DNA from: Cudoniella acicularis
Taxonomy: Eukaryota > Ascomycota > Leotiomycetes > Helotiales > Helotiaceae
DNA length: 39,746 nt
Assembly (NCBI GenBank): GCA_013054445.1
Contig: JAAMPI010000390.1
Coordinates: 1-39,746 of the forward strand
Direction: 5' to 3'
Each line of letters starts with the position of its first letter. The stretch's first letter is position 1. The notes below the pieces were generated by a model that was not told the DNA's origin, did no database searches, and saw only the letters and a list, made by a program, of their open reading frames with translations. Shown here piece by piece: positions 10,084 to 20,643 of the stretch. A program made the translations under genes and the position numbers.

Positions 10084-11123
10084 ATGCCGCCAACGAAAAC
10101 TCTAGAGAAAAAAGATGAGGCCACCTCTGCACCTGAGACTTCTCTCTCACGACAGACGAGGAAGATCAGAGACTTCTTCTCAATTCCGCCGCCGGTAAAA
10201 ACGCTGTTCGACAATGTTCCGCTTCTAGTCTACCCTGCGAACGAACTTCCACAACGCGCCCCCAAGCCTTCCAGGATCCCGAGTCTCTATGTCTTTAGCA
10301 AGAAGGAAGATGCCGCCGCTGGAAGGCCGTCCTTCAATCCCAGCTGTTTGAAATGGCAGGTTTGTGGCCTTGGGAATGTTCTCAAGGGATGGTTTTGTTG
10401 ACTTCCATAGGCATTTCTGAATATCGCTGGCATCAACCATCGTCTGGTCGCATCGAGCAACCATGCCTCTCCATCTGGCTCGCTACCATTTCTCCTACCG
10501 GCTACCATCTCTTCGAACACATCTTCGAGTGCCCTTTATCCTATTCCTTCAAACCGGCTCATAAAATATGCGGAACACCATGGTTCCAAGGTGGAAGAAT
10601 CTTCAAGCATGCGCTATGAGGCGTATCAGTCCCTCCTCGATCATCGAATACGAAGTGCCTGGGTATGTGAACAGTTTTCTGGCCATACCTGATATCATAT
10701 CCTGACGGGAAATAGCTATACACCCTCTATCTCGAACCCCTGAATTTCTCGGCAGTTGCATACCCACTCTATGTTTCTTCTACCTCCTCAAATCCACTTG
10801 TTCGAGCGTCGATATCTCACCAACTACGATCAGCCGCTGAAACCGAACTTCTCAAGCACTCCTCTATTATCGACACCGACGATTTGTATAGTGAGGCAGA
10901 CAAGGCATTCGAAGCTCTTTCCATATTACTTGGCAATAACTCATGGTTCTTTGGGAGTGAGAAACCAGCACTATTTGATGCAAGCGTATTTGCATATACT
11001 CAGTTGCTGCTGGATGATGGGATGGGATGGAAAGAGAAGAAACTATGCAGGGCCCTGAGGAGGCGGGAAAATCTTGTACAACACCGAGAGAGACTGCTTG
11101 TTAGATACTTTGGAGGCTCATAA
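10084..11123 (+). CDS. SAM35: Metaxin/SAM35-like mitochondrial outer-membrane sorting protein
   Basis: Metaxin/Sam35-type proteins work in the SAM complex, which inserts beta-barrel proteins into the mitochondrial outer membrane. Inferred exons: 10084-10359, 10411-10662 and 10716-11123 (92, 84 and 136 codons including stop; 311 residues; all phase 0). Introns are 51 and 53 bp with GTTTGT..CATAG and GTATGT..AATAG ends. The N-terminal third has a thioredoxin/GST-N-like pattern: PLLVYPANELPQR, a metaxin-like CLKWQ join to AFLNIAGINHRLV, then SGSLPFLLPA. The C-terminal half has a GST-C-like helical pattern: AWLYTLYLEPLNFS, then NNSWFFGSEKPALFDASVFA and LVQHRERLLVRYFGG. No signal peptide or membrane segment is needed. 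The ATG at 10084 opens the first exon and fits the family length. A Tom37/Sam37-type name is the main alternative. Confidence 0.75.
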
Positions 11124-12112
11124 ATTATGGAATACTTACGAATACTGGAGCCTTGCTGGAGGACTTAATTCTTTTTCCGGGTCTGCTTGTCAAATCGTGT
11201 TCCGAAAAGGATGGCCTTTCGTCCGATGTTGCCACCTACGCATTTTGCTAGGTACCCCGCTTGTCTTCAATCGAGGTAAGTGGCCATTCCAAATTGTGTA
11301 CATTTAACGCCGCAGTCAAACCTCTCTCGTAATGCCCAGCTTCCGGGTTCATATTCGTCCGTCTGAAGATCTTTCACGCCTCAACGCGGAAGCTCCCGGG
11401 AATCCCTATTCAACTATGAGAGTCGTCATAAACACAAAACCAGTCAGATGACAAGACCTTGGCGGAGACAAAAAAGTTCTTGTCAACCGTGGCAATATAA
11501 GCTTAACCCTGTTTCGGGTCCCGTAGCGTTGCTGCTCTTGGGAAGAAGACTTCGTTGTTTTTGGGTCTGGGCAGATCTCAGGACGGCCATCTACCAACAG
11601 CTGTATCGAAACCTTCCAAAGGAGTTACCATTATTTGGGATGCCAGTGTTGCTACTTCTTGCACTGCCACTGTAATTGAATGGCTGCTGTTTGGGTTGAG
11701 TTTGCCGGGTCAGATGAACTCACCTGCGAAATGCCAGGCGCCTAGCGGGAGTACCGCTAAGCATGTCAAGCAAGACACTTCCCTAGAACAACATTCCGCT
11801 AAATAATAAACACTCTAAAATCCGCATTCTGTCTTACCAAGGACCTCAAGATGACCTATTTTGTCGAGAGTTTCGTCTTGGCCGTTCACTTTTGTGCTGT
11901 AGCCACTGATAGTGTCATGACTCTTGGAAATATGTAAAGATCGTATTGTCTCTTACACCAGCCTCCATGGTATTGATGTCTATAAGAATGTGTACTCTCT
12001 CTTCCGTTCTTCCCTCATCATCATAGAGTACTCGTTTATTCAATCATCTATCTCTACACGACGACTGCCCTTGAAAGACTTCATCCAATCTCAATTTTTT
12101 CTTTTTAACAAA
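11124..12112. other. Poorly coding stretch with a possible eroded frame
   Basis: From the ATG at 11331 a frame opens with MPSFRVHIRPSEDL but stops after about 39 residues at a TGA near 11446. A second frame (11555-11806 region) gives 80 or so residues ending KHVKQDTSLEQHSAK. An intron-like signal (GTAAGT..CGCAG) occurs at about 11275-11313. I cannot join these into one convincing protein and recognise no family. It may be a small eroded gene or simply untranslated DNA. Confidence 0.25.
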
Positions 12113-12331
12113 TTGAAGGTCACATATACTATCGCACCAGTCTTTGCCATCCTTGCTGCCCAAGCCATTACCGCTCCTTCTGAATATAGTTCAACTCCAG
12201 TAGAAAAGGAGCCCAAGTATTCGACGCTTTCAGCAAAGAAACAGTTCGTAAAGCACCCTCCATCCTCGGCAGAGAAGGAGGGCGCCAAGCATCCCCACGC
12301 CAACAAAGCGCAATCAAAGCCTTTCGTATAA
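12113..12331 (+). CDS. Small secreted-peptide candidate with TTG in place of the start codon
   Basis: From the TTG at 12113 the frame encodes 72 residues. The first codons give a textbook secretion signal: a Lys near the start, then TIAPVFAILAAQAITA with a likely cut after Ala. The mature part is short, Lys/Ser/Pro-rich and cysteine-free, ending QSKPFV. The frame has no ATG upstream before stop codons intervene, and the TTG sits exactly where an ATG would be expected, in an AACAAAxTG context. The preceding 100 bp are C/T-rich like a fungal leader. Options are a start-loss allele, non-AUG initiation, an upstream spliced exon using the TTGAAG acceptor, or a sequencing error. Function unknown. 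Confidence 0.4.
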   Translation: MKVTYTIAPVFAILAAQAITAPSEYSSTPVEKEPKYSTLSAKKQFVKHPPSSAEKEGAKHPHANKAQSKPFV

Positions 12332-13071
12332 ATTACTTGAGGTGACATTTGAACTTGCTCTCTCTATTGCCGAAGAAATTAGAGGAAGTGAGCGAGATGA
12401 GACAGATGGTTTTCTTCTCCAGTTCTTTAAAACTTAAAACTTCATAATTTGGGGACAAGTCTTGCAACTCTTATTACTCATATTTAACACTCGTTAGTGT
12501 TTCAGTCTTGATAAATCGAACTGAACAACTTTATTCCTAAGAACAGCCTAACCCGCGATCGTGTTTTGTTTTTGATAGGAGAACCATTTCCTAATCCAAT
12601 TGCGTTCAAGGACCAATAGCACTACTAAATTCTTTAATTCAGCGAACAAACCAACTGTTTCCGTGAGAAAAGCTAGAACTTCAGCTGCTTGGTTGATTGG
12701 TCTATTGCCTTCTCGAACTCTTGGAGGATTCGGCAGCTGAGCAATTATTTCAGCAACACAACTTCTAAAATTCTGGTTAAGAGTCTAGCACAAGCTATTC
12801 AACATTTCCTCTATCCATAGAGAGCTCTTGTAGAAGAAACAAAATGAAAGAGTCAACTTTTTGTCGCAAGATTTGGCTTTTTCGTACAATGGCCTTTGGC
12901 CTTCCATCTCAGACATTGTCCTTCGCCAGGTACAGAGAGGTCTGGCTTTTATAGATATACCGGCGCAAGAGGCCCTCCATCTTGAGTTTTGTGGTCAGAT
13001 GGAAACATTTACCAGTATTTGAGGGTCTCCACTGTAATACCTGTGGATAATATGCCCAAATAACTCGAAGG
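12332..13071. other. Intergenic, AT-rich
   Basis: No coding frame or repeat was seen. It serves as the 3' region of the small gene before it and the promoter of the next one. Confidence 0.5.
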
Positions 13072-13080
13072 TATAAAAAG
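13072..13080 (+). promoter_or_regulatory. TATA box of the 46-residue peptide gene
   Basis: TATAAAAAG lies 111 bp upstream of the ATG at 13183, in a region otherwise of mixed composition. Spacing fits a TATA box with a leader of roughly 80 bases. Confidence 0.55.
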
Positions 13081-13182
13081 GAGCTTGTGTATCTTGACTT
13101 TCTGTTGACACTTATCCACTTAAATAGGCCAACAACACAAAACCCTCCAGCTAAAACGTTTTGTCAGAACATTTTCCAAACG

Positions 13183-13323
13183 ATGCAATCCCTTACAGTC
13201 ATCCTCGGCATTGCCAGCCTTTTCGCCACTACTGTCACATCAGCACGCTCTCCCCAATCTCTCAACCAAGACACAGTAGATCGCAGAAACTCTATACTTG
13301 ATCAGTACCCCAACATCAAATGA
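13183..13323 (+). CDS. Small secreted peptide, 46 residues
   Basis: Single exon with a clear signal peptide: MQSLTVILGIASLFATTV followed by a TSA cut site at about residues 19-21. The mature peptide is about 25 residues, hydrophilic and cysteine-free. It contains a dibasic Arg-Arg pair and ends DQYPNIK. ATG context ACGATGC is acceptable, and a TATA box sits 111 bp upstream. A longer frame from 13087 without an ATG near the signal peptide is not preferred. No family is recognised. Short, signal-bearing, cysteine-free peptides can be pheromone-like precursors, effectors or chance frames. The tight match of TATA box, leader and signal peptide makes a real gene plausible. Confidence 0.5.
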   Translation: MQSLTVILGIASLFATTVTSARSPQSLNQDTVDRRNSILDQYPNIK

Positions 13324-14287
13324 TAAGCTACAATTTTTGCGTTCTCTGTTTTTAGTCTCAACACCCGATAACAATAAAGTAACGGCACACCGACTTTCCA
13401 TAAATTAGTCTCTTCTGGAGGGTGTACCACCATTGATGGTTCCACGATATCTATCTTCATTAATCGTGGGTCATTGTCGAAGACTATTGTTAAGTGACCT
13501 CCTTCAGTCTATAGTATATAAGGAAATGGAACAATGGCTAAACAGGACTAAGATATGCCGAGCCCGGATGCACGGGGCCATCTGTAAACTTGGGAGACAA
13601 TGGGTGTCAGGATATAAAGCGTTTTATTAGCTCTGTTATGATGAGTTAGATTTAGTTGTGCATACGAGATGGAAATGAAAATTTGAAGTCTTGTAATCTT
13701 ACCTATGACGCGACTTTACGAGCACAATGAGAAAACGACAGGTGAAGACAAAAGCACATGATAAGAAGAAAATAACTTCGCCTCGTAACGACAAAATGAT
13801 GATGGATAAGATATATTAAAGCGAGGTTGAAATACCTCATTCTCGTGATGAAAAACGGGAAGATAGAAGTTCAATTACAAATTTGCATTTCAAGATTCAC
13901 GTGTACCTATTATCTGTCAAGAACCCACTAAAGAACCTTTGACACCCTAAAGAAACAAGCTCCGATTCCAAGAAACTGCACTTTAAATATCTCCACTACT
14001 CTAAGACATTGATGTTTCTAATATAGTGAAGAAACTGTTTAGTGGTAATAGTAATGAAAATAACTCGTGTATGATGCCTAAAAATTCAAGAACCATACTA
14101 ATGATATGTTGCTATGATTAACTGACTATTGTACAGATAATGCGATGCAGTAATTTAAAAGTAAAAGGTTAACTCTATGAGGTGACGAAACGCCTATCGC
14201 TGAAATGGCCCACCCAAATATATAAATAAGGAAATACGCAACATCATTCTTCGTCGCTTTCGTCACAAAACATCACCTTTGCCTCAT
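13324..14287. other. Intergenic, AT-rich
   Basis: Convergent 3' region between the small peptide gene (+) and the lipase gene (-). One frame of 65 codons (13433-13630) has no recognisable features. Nothing else was seen. Confidence 0.55.
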
Positions 14288-15698
14288 TCACAGGATGAAT
14301 TCCTCTTCAAGCCAATGCTTCAGAACCACTCGGCCCTCTTCAAAGCTTTTCTTTTCCATTCTAATGATGATGGCAGCATGGGAGTGCATCACCTTGTGAA
14401 TGTACACAGGATACTTTCGCCAGCCAACATTATCCAGAGCTTGTATCATCCTAAATTGGTATGGAGCGAGAGCCAAAGTTGGAGAATCGTGCGGTCGAGG
14501 CTCTTTCTCCGAGTTTTGACGTAGTAGTGGAACTTTGAACTCGTCTTGTGACGAAGGTGTTTGATCGAGTGAAGAGGAAGAAGGCTCTTCTTGAGCTGCC
14601 TCCTCTTCAGTACCTGCGACAAGATACTCGTTACTCTGAGCACTGTTTATGTTCTCATAGACATCCTCGACTGCTTCTCGCATGTTGGTGATGAGGGGAA
14701 ATCGGTAATTTCCAGGTTGAATTCCGGCCAGGCCACGCTCATGCAGGTAAATTCTGCGGTTGCTTCGAAAAGATTGGATTCCAGAATTTATCAGGAATGC
14801 TACCACGCCTATGGGGATGAAGATGATCATGGCCAGAAAGAAAGGCAGACGGCCAATAGTCGTTTGGCTTGCTTTCAAAATGCCTCCATAAAAGGTATCG
14901 TGGGGTTCCTCAGCGTCAAGAGGTGTGATGGGAGTTTTGGGATCAAGTATAACGTCGCCATATTCCGGTAAGTAGTTTATCTTTATCTTGTCTAGATGTG
15001 TAAAAGGGTCGGTCTTTGAAATGCCAGTTGTGTAATAGACAGCCGTTCGATCATTAACGATATTTGCGTAAAGGGTCCTTCGTTGAAATTTAGCAAGGCC
15101 TTTGATGAAAATCGAATCGGGATCTGCTAAAACTTCTAGGAGAGGTTTGCCTGTATCTCGAAAGCTATCGATTGTGAAGAGCTGTCTGCCGGAGGCCGAT
15201 AGGGTTCGAGCTCCGAGAACATTCCAAACATGATTGTGCCAGCCGCGTAGTGGGGTCCGTACTCCGAGATGAGGGCTCGCGAACGTGTGGAAGTTCTACG
15301 CCTATCAGCTCAGTAAACCCGGGTTTGGATCCAATTCAACTCACTACGGGCTGTATTTTTTCGAAGAATCCCTTGCTGTCAAGTAAGCCTGCGGCATACC
15401 TAATCACAAGTCCACCTAGGGAATACCCGACCAGCGAGAGCTTCTTGATCTCTTGTCCTTCCTTTGCTAGCCTCTCTATTTCCTCTTCAATTTCTTGGCA
15501 GACTCGCTCGCCACCAACCTCGATTCCATCGTAAGTGAAGCTGTTACTATTGCGCTTAGCAACGAGAATATGCAGGCTGTCTTCTGGGTGTTTTTCGCGG
15601 AGAGACTTGGCCATAACTGCTAAATGGCCTGGGTTGCCCCAGAGGCCATGAACCAAGACGCAGAGGTGCTGCGCTTGGCTGTTACCGGTATAATCCAT
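14288..15698 (-). CDS. LPL1/ROG1-type serine lipase (DUF676 alpha/beta hydrolase)
   Basis: This family includes the yeast lipid-droplet phospholipase Lpl1 and Rog1, which hydrolyse acyl glycerolipids. Exon 1 is 15698-15345 and exon 2 is 15295-14288, giving 453 residues. The intron (15344-15296, 49 bp) has a GTGAGT donor and ends TAGGCGTAG. The second AG is used, because using the first adds an in-frame stop. Features: LCVLVHGLWGNP (residues 12-23), the nucleophile elbow GYSLGG with Ser93, FASPHLGVRTP after the splice, a likely catalytic Asp in NIVNDRTAVYY, and a likely His in VMHSHAAIIIR near the C-terminus. One membrane segment, FFLAMIIFIPIGVVAFLI, sits mid-protein, consistent with lipid-droplet or membrane association. 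A Ser/Glu-rich linker follows it. An upstream in-frame ATG at 15752 would add 18 residues; the later ATG fits the family better. Confidence 0.88.
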
Positions 15699-17022
15699 CA
15701 CTGTGGGAGAGAGGAAGGTCCGGTCAAGGGAAGAAAACGAGAAGGGAAACAATGTGATGGATGAAATGTTGGGTGGTCGAAGGATGCCTCGAGCAAATGC
15801 CGAGACACTTTCCTGACCACTAAAAATTCCGGGCTCCGGCGCGTGTGAGGTCGCTGTGGCAGACGCGTTCGGCTAGAGGCTAGGATTAGCAGGCTGCAGC
15901 TGGTGACGATGTGGTGCAGTTCGGTGTTCGTTATTCCGTAGAGGCGCTTTTTAAGGTTGGATCGACTTCAAGTCTCGAGGATAGAGAAAAGAAGGGGAGA
16001 GGACGAGCTTTTGTACAATTAGAAGTGGCGGGCGCAATCCACCAAGGTAATATAGTATGATAAGGGAAACAGAGATAACGGTACCAGGCTGTGACCTGAT
16101 AGCCAGGCTTCACCGCCAATGCAACGTCGAAAGAGCTCTGATCTGCTCCATGGCCCAATTGCACAAACAAAGTTGCGTAAACTGAGAATGGAACCAAAGA
16201 GTGCAAACAAAGGAAAGTTGGGTCATTGTTGATGGCGATGGCTCTTATTATCAATACATGTATCTGTATCGGACCTAATCATGTGCTATACCGAGTGCTA
16301 TTGAATTTCGGTCCCAAGAGGCCGATAAGAAGATTATGCTGGAAGCACAGGCCTGTTCAGCGGTAGAGACCCTGCTTTTAAGGCTTGTACACCCTGGTTT
16401 GGGGTTCTTTCCCCTGAGGCGCTTAGGCGTCCCAATCCTATCCGTGATCGTCAATCTAGACACCCGACCCGACGCCACAGCTTAAGCCTCAACTAACAAC
16501 GGACAACAAGCACCACGAGAAGCATCGATAACAGGACTGATGCCCACAAAACCTTCACCCTTGCCCTTGACATTGTGACACCTGGTCTTGGAAGCAGGAA
16601 TAGGCTTTGTTTAGCCTTGAGTTAATCTAGGTTCCGCCCTCGCCTTACTTTTCAGCACTGCCAAATATTCTTCTGGGGATCCACAGACGGCTAGAGTTTG
16701 CTAGCCAAGAGTTCCTCAACATCAAAACGGCGTTATTTATGATCACGAGCTTATCCGATAGAGTGAACCGAATACTTCGCATCCTCTCGTGAAGCATAGC
16801 TGCTTGCCTTCATGACGATGGGGTCTTAGCCTAGCTGACATTTCATCGCCTTTGTGTTTGCAACCTACCTAGGTAACAAACCTCAAAAAATTGCAGTACT
16901 GCACATTATACAGTTCAGCCTCACTCTCGACTTTCAACTTTCACGTTTGATCTTCCACCATATCAACGTACTTGTTTATGAATTTTAAGCGATCAAAAGT
17001 CATCCACGAAATCTCAAAAAAA
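15699..17022. other. Divergent promoter region, lipase / RNA exonuclease 3
   Basis: About 1.3 kb between divergent genes. It contains one TACCTAGGTA decamer (16866-16875), a C/T-rich leader before 17023, and only unsupported short frames (for example 15931-16254 minus). Confidence 0.55.
16866..16875. repeat. TACCTAGGTA palindrome, copy 3
   Basis: Third copy of the decamer, 148 bp upstream of the RNA exonuclease 3 start codon. Confidence 0.6.
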
Positions 17023-19108
17023 ATGTTCACCTCCAAAGGCCTCTTCTCGGCCATAGAGTGTCCACATCAAGACACGTGCATACTACCACGATGCATATTC
17101 GGACATCCAAAAGGACTTCTTTTTAAGGGAGAGTCTTCAGTCCGGGATGGAGTCTCTGCTCCTATTCAAGGAGATGATGACCAGGGTGACCAGGAGAGTC
17201 GTCGAAAAAGGCAAAAGTTGGATGATAGAGCTTCGACAATAGGTTCCGGGACTTTTATTTCAGAGAAAGCTTCTACATCCGGGGTTGGCCAAGCAATCAG
17301 GGATTCATCACGCTCTGCAAACTTATCACAATTACCTGGGGAAAATGACCGACCCAAACCATCATCTCTAACCCGTGCTATATCTCCGCCTCCCACACGA
17401 AAGAACCCTCAAATTGGTTTTACTACGGCTTTCAAACAAACTCCTAGCCAGAGTAGCAATGTCGATTCAAGAAAACCTAGCCAAAATTTGACGCCCATCC
17501 CAGTCAAAGCAGCCTCTGAAACCAAAACGCCTGTGAAAGCACCTCTGAAAACAGAGAGTTTGAACCCTCGACCCCTCAAGAATCCTGCTCCGGCAACCCA
17601 TCAAATGAGATTTATGCTTCTACGAGCACTTCACGATCAATTCAAAAGATTGAATTCTGAACTTGAGAAGGACGCAAATGATGCGGAGGAAAAGCTTGTT
17701 CTGAAAGAACAAGCACTCATTTCGAAAGCCTTAGACGTCGAGGAAGATGCTGCTTCTGGGGCTTCGAGTATTTACTCAAACATTGTGAAAAACAAAATTC
17801 TCGCCTATAAGAGGATGACTGTAGGACAGTGGAAGGAAGAAAGAGAGAAAGACATTACTAAAGCAAAAGCGGTAAAGGTTGAAGCATTATCTACTACTCC
17901 GGTTTCGAAACCTAATGGACCTCCGAAACCCCTCGAGACTGGACTGAAAACAGAGGAAGAACTTGCATTACTGCCTCGACTTTATACGCCTCTCACAAGC
18001 CTTTCAAAACACGGCTATGTTACTTCCATTCCAACTGCTGAGGAAATCGAGCTAGCAAAGAAAGGAATCGAAGCAGCTAAAGGATGGGAAATCTGTGATC
18101 GCTGCAAGAGCCGCTTCCAAGTTTTTCCCGAGCGGAGAGAAGAAGATGGCGCTCTTGCATCTGGTGGCCAATGCACTTATCACTTTGGCAAGCCATATTG
18201 GCCAGATCGGTCAGCGGATGACCCGAAAGCCAAAAGGGAGAAAAGATACCGTTGCTGCGGTCAAGTCATGGGTGATTCAGCGGGATGTACTATAGGCGAT
18301 TGCCATGTATTCAAGATCAGTGAGGGGAAACGGCTGGCTGCGGTCTTCAATTTCGAGGAAACGCCTGAAAACCCAGACAATAACTCGTCCAATCCTGTCT
18401 GTATCGATGGCGAGATGGGTTATACAGTTCACGGTCTAGAACTAATTCGCTTGACTGCAACATCCTGGCCATCCGGCGATGAGCTCTTCGACATCCTCGT
18501 CCGTCCTATAGGCCACATTCTCGATCTCAATACTCGCTATTCAGGCGTCTCACCAAAAGACATGGCTGAAGCACTTCCGTATTCTCCATCCTTGAAACCT
18601 CAAAAGTCGACCAAAGACAGTACCAGCAAGCAAAAAACTACAAATTGTAAACTCTCCTGCTGAAGCTCGCTCCCTTCTCTTCGACCACCTCTCGCCCTCA
18701 ACACCATTGATAGGCCACGGTCTCGAAAACGACCTCAATGCTATCCGCCTTATCCATCGTACTATCATTGACACCGCACTCCTCTTCCCCCACAAAGCCG
18801 GCTTACCCTACCGCAACGGGTTGAAAATGCTCATGTATACGCACCTCAACCGACATATTCAGGTTGTTGTTGATGGGAAAATGGAGGGACATGATAGCAA
18901 GGAGGATGCAAATGCGGCCGGAATGCTCGTTCGATGGCGTATTAAGGAGGAGTGGGGTCGTATGAAGAGAGATGGGTGGATGTTGGAAGATGGGATGTTC
19001 AAGCCACCAAAGGGAGGCCAGGGCTTAGAACGAGTCTCGGGTGTGCTTGGGGAAGGTGCTGGGAGAAAGAGGTCGAGGGAAGAGGATAGGGGCATCAACC
19101 ATGGATGA
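17023..19108 (+). CDS. REX3: RNA exonuclease 3 (REX3), with a one-base frame break
   Basis: REX3 is a DEDDh 3'-5' exoribonuclease that trims structured RNAs such as the MRP RNA. The ATG at 17023 gives MFTSKGLF, the usual family start; an in-frame ATG at 16972 is rejected. A CCCH-like finger spans C13-x5-C19-x4-C24-x3-H28. Residues about 50-330 are disordered, then a Cys/His cluster follows (CDRCKSRF, CTYHFGKPYW, RCCGQVMGD, CTIGDCHVF). The exonuclease domain begins with IDGEMGYTVHGLELIRLTA (Asp and Glu of ExoI) and reaches SGVSPKDMAEALPY. The frame then runs to a stop at 18663, while the rest of the domain (IVNSPAEARSLLFDHL, PLIGHGLENDLNAIR, MEGHDSKEDANAAG) continues one base out of frame to 19108. 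Reading the A6 run at 18632-18637 as A5 restores one frame of about 694 codons. No intron fits the gap. A sequencing error or a true frameshift are both possible. Confidence 0.85.
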
Positions 19109-19480
19109 TCTACGTCCTTTCAAGAATTTCAATCCAGAGGTGCCTCATTGTTGGATGTATTTTCTTCAGCTGCAAGACGACTCCATTTTGTTTCAGTCGA
19201 TCTCGCGAGAGTCTTATTGAGACGTGGGCGAAAAGTCGGCAAGAGAAACATTGTATAAAATAAGAACTTCTTGAGAGCTGGGCTCTTGGCAGGGGACAAA
19301 AAGAGTACATATAATGCATTATCCGTCCATCATTCTATCACAATTACAAAAGCGTTAATTTAGAAAACAATCGTGGCCATTTCGGTCATTATTTGACAAT
19401 ATGTTATGTTCATTGACGCCCCTTTCCCACAAAACTCCAACACACACCACCCATAACTCATTCCACACGTAGCCACATGT

Positions 19481-20643
19481 CTAGAAGTCCATTCCCATCA
19501 AATACTCTTCCAAAATCCTCATAAACTTCGCAACAAAGGCTTCCAAGTGGAATATGACCTTCGTGCCCATCCGTATTCTGTGCTCATAGAATGCAGACCA
19601 TTTTATGACATCAGCCTTTAACGCATCATCTATCAGAGGAATGAGTTTGAAAGTTAGAGTTTTGAGGATCGTCGTTGGCGGAATGCAGTGGGTGAGGAGA
19701 TCGTAAAGCATTGCGCGGACCTCGAGAATTCGGGCTGGTGAGTGTTCGGACATGATTTTTTGCGCGACAACGCCGATGAGAGCTTCCCAATCCGGGGGAG
19801 GGATGGGAGTATCATCAGATACTTTCTCACTGTGATTCCAAAGTCAGCCTCAAGGTTTAACAACGAAGGAAATAAAGGGACATACTTTTGCGCATGAACC
19901 GCCTCATACATCAGCAGCGCCCTTCTCAGATTCCTACCACTCTCTTTCGCAATCCTCCTCTCCATCTCTCTCGCCATTGGGAATCCTTCCTTCTTCCCAC
20001 TCTTCGCCAGCACGTCACAGATTTCGCTCTCTGTTGGTGCTGGAACCCTAACAAGCAACGTCCTGGACCGAATCGGTGCAATGATATTCGCTGTACTGTT
20101 TGCAAGCAGAATCAACCGCAGATTGGGACTGTATTTCTCCATCGTTCTCCTCAATGCCGCTTGCGCATCACGCGTTAAATGATCTGCCTCATTTATAACC
20201 ACGACCTTGAATTTCTGCTTGGCGCTCTGATCGACTTGTTGTGTCTGCGCCACCTCCTTCAATAAATCCTGCACGACGACTCTGTCATAGTTCCCAACGT
20301 CTGAAGGTGTGATTTCGAGATGGTAGACTGAGGCTACGATGTTGAATTCGAGTTTTCGATTGGATGTTGTCTGGAAGACGCGAGAATCGATTTTTATTTT
20401 TTCGACACCGGGGCCGTAGAGTTCTTTGAGTGTTGCTATAATTCGTGTCTTCTTGCCTGCGCCAGATGGGCCATATACGAGGAGATGAGGGAAGTCACCA
20501 GATTGAGCCTGCTGGGGGTTAGTCTTGGGTCTGGGGATAAAGAGGTAAGGACGTACGAGGGAGCGGAGACGCTCAGAAAGGTCTTTGTGGTATGTCAATT
20601 GATCAAGAGACCTGGGCCGATGTTTGTCCACGAGAAGCGCCAT
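19481..20643 (-). CDS. RFC5: Replication factor C subunit (human RFC3 / yeast Rfc5 orthologue)
   Basis: This is a clamp-loader subunit that helps open PCNA and load it on primed DNA. Exons: 20643-20557, 20511-19886 and 19829-19481, giving 353 residues. Intron 1 is 45 bp (GTACGT..CTAAC..CCCAG) and keeps frame without a stop if retained. Intron 2 is 56 bp (GTATGT..CACAG). Features: VDKHRPRSLDQL (residues 5-16), Walker A GPSGAGKKT (43-51), a Walker-B-like VVINEADHLTRDAQAALRR with NEAD as in Rfc5-type subunits, and the arginine-finger SRC-like IRSRTLLVRVPAP. Collar-domain blocks are LEVRAMLYDLLTHCIPP and YYEHR-like FYEHRIRMG, then HLEAFVAKFM. It is convergent with REX3, with 370 bp between the stops. 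Yeast and human subunit numbering differ; the orthology to human RFC3 is the firm part. Confidence 0.95.

Noticed and set aside
15931..16478. Short minus-strand frames upstream of the lipase gene
   Set aside because: No domain, no splice continuity; located in the divergent promoter region.
16972..17022. Upstream ATG for REX3 (MFMNFKRSKV..)
   Set aside because: The family begins at MFTSKGLF, which has its own ATG at 17023.
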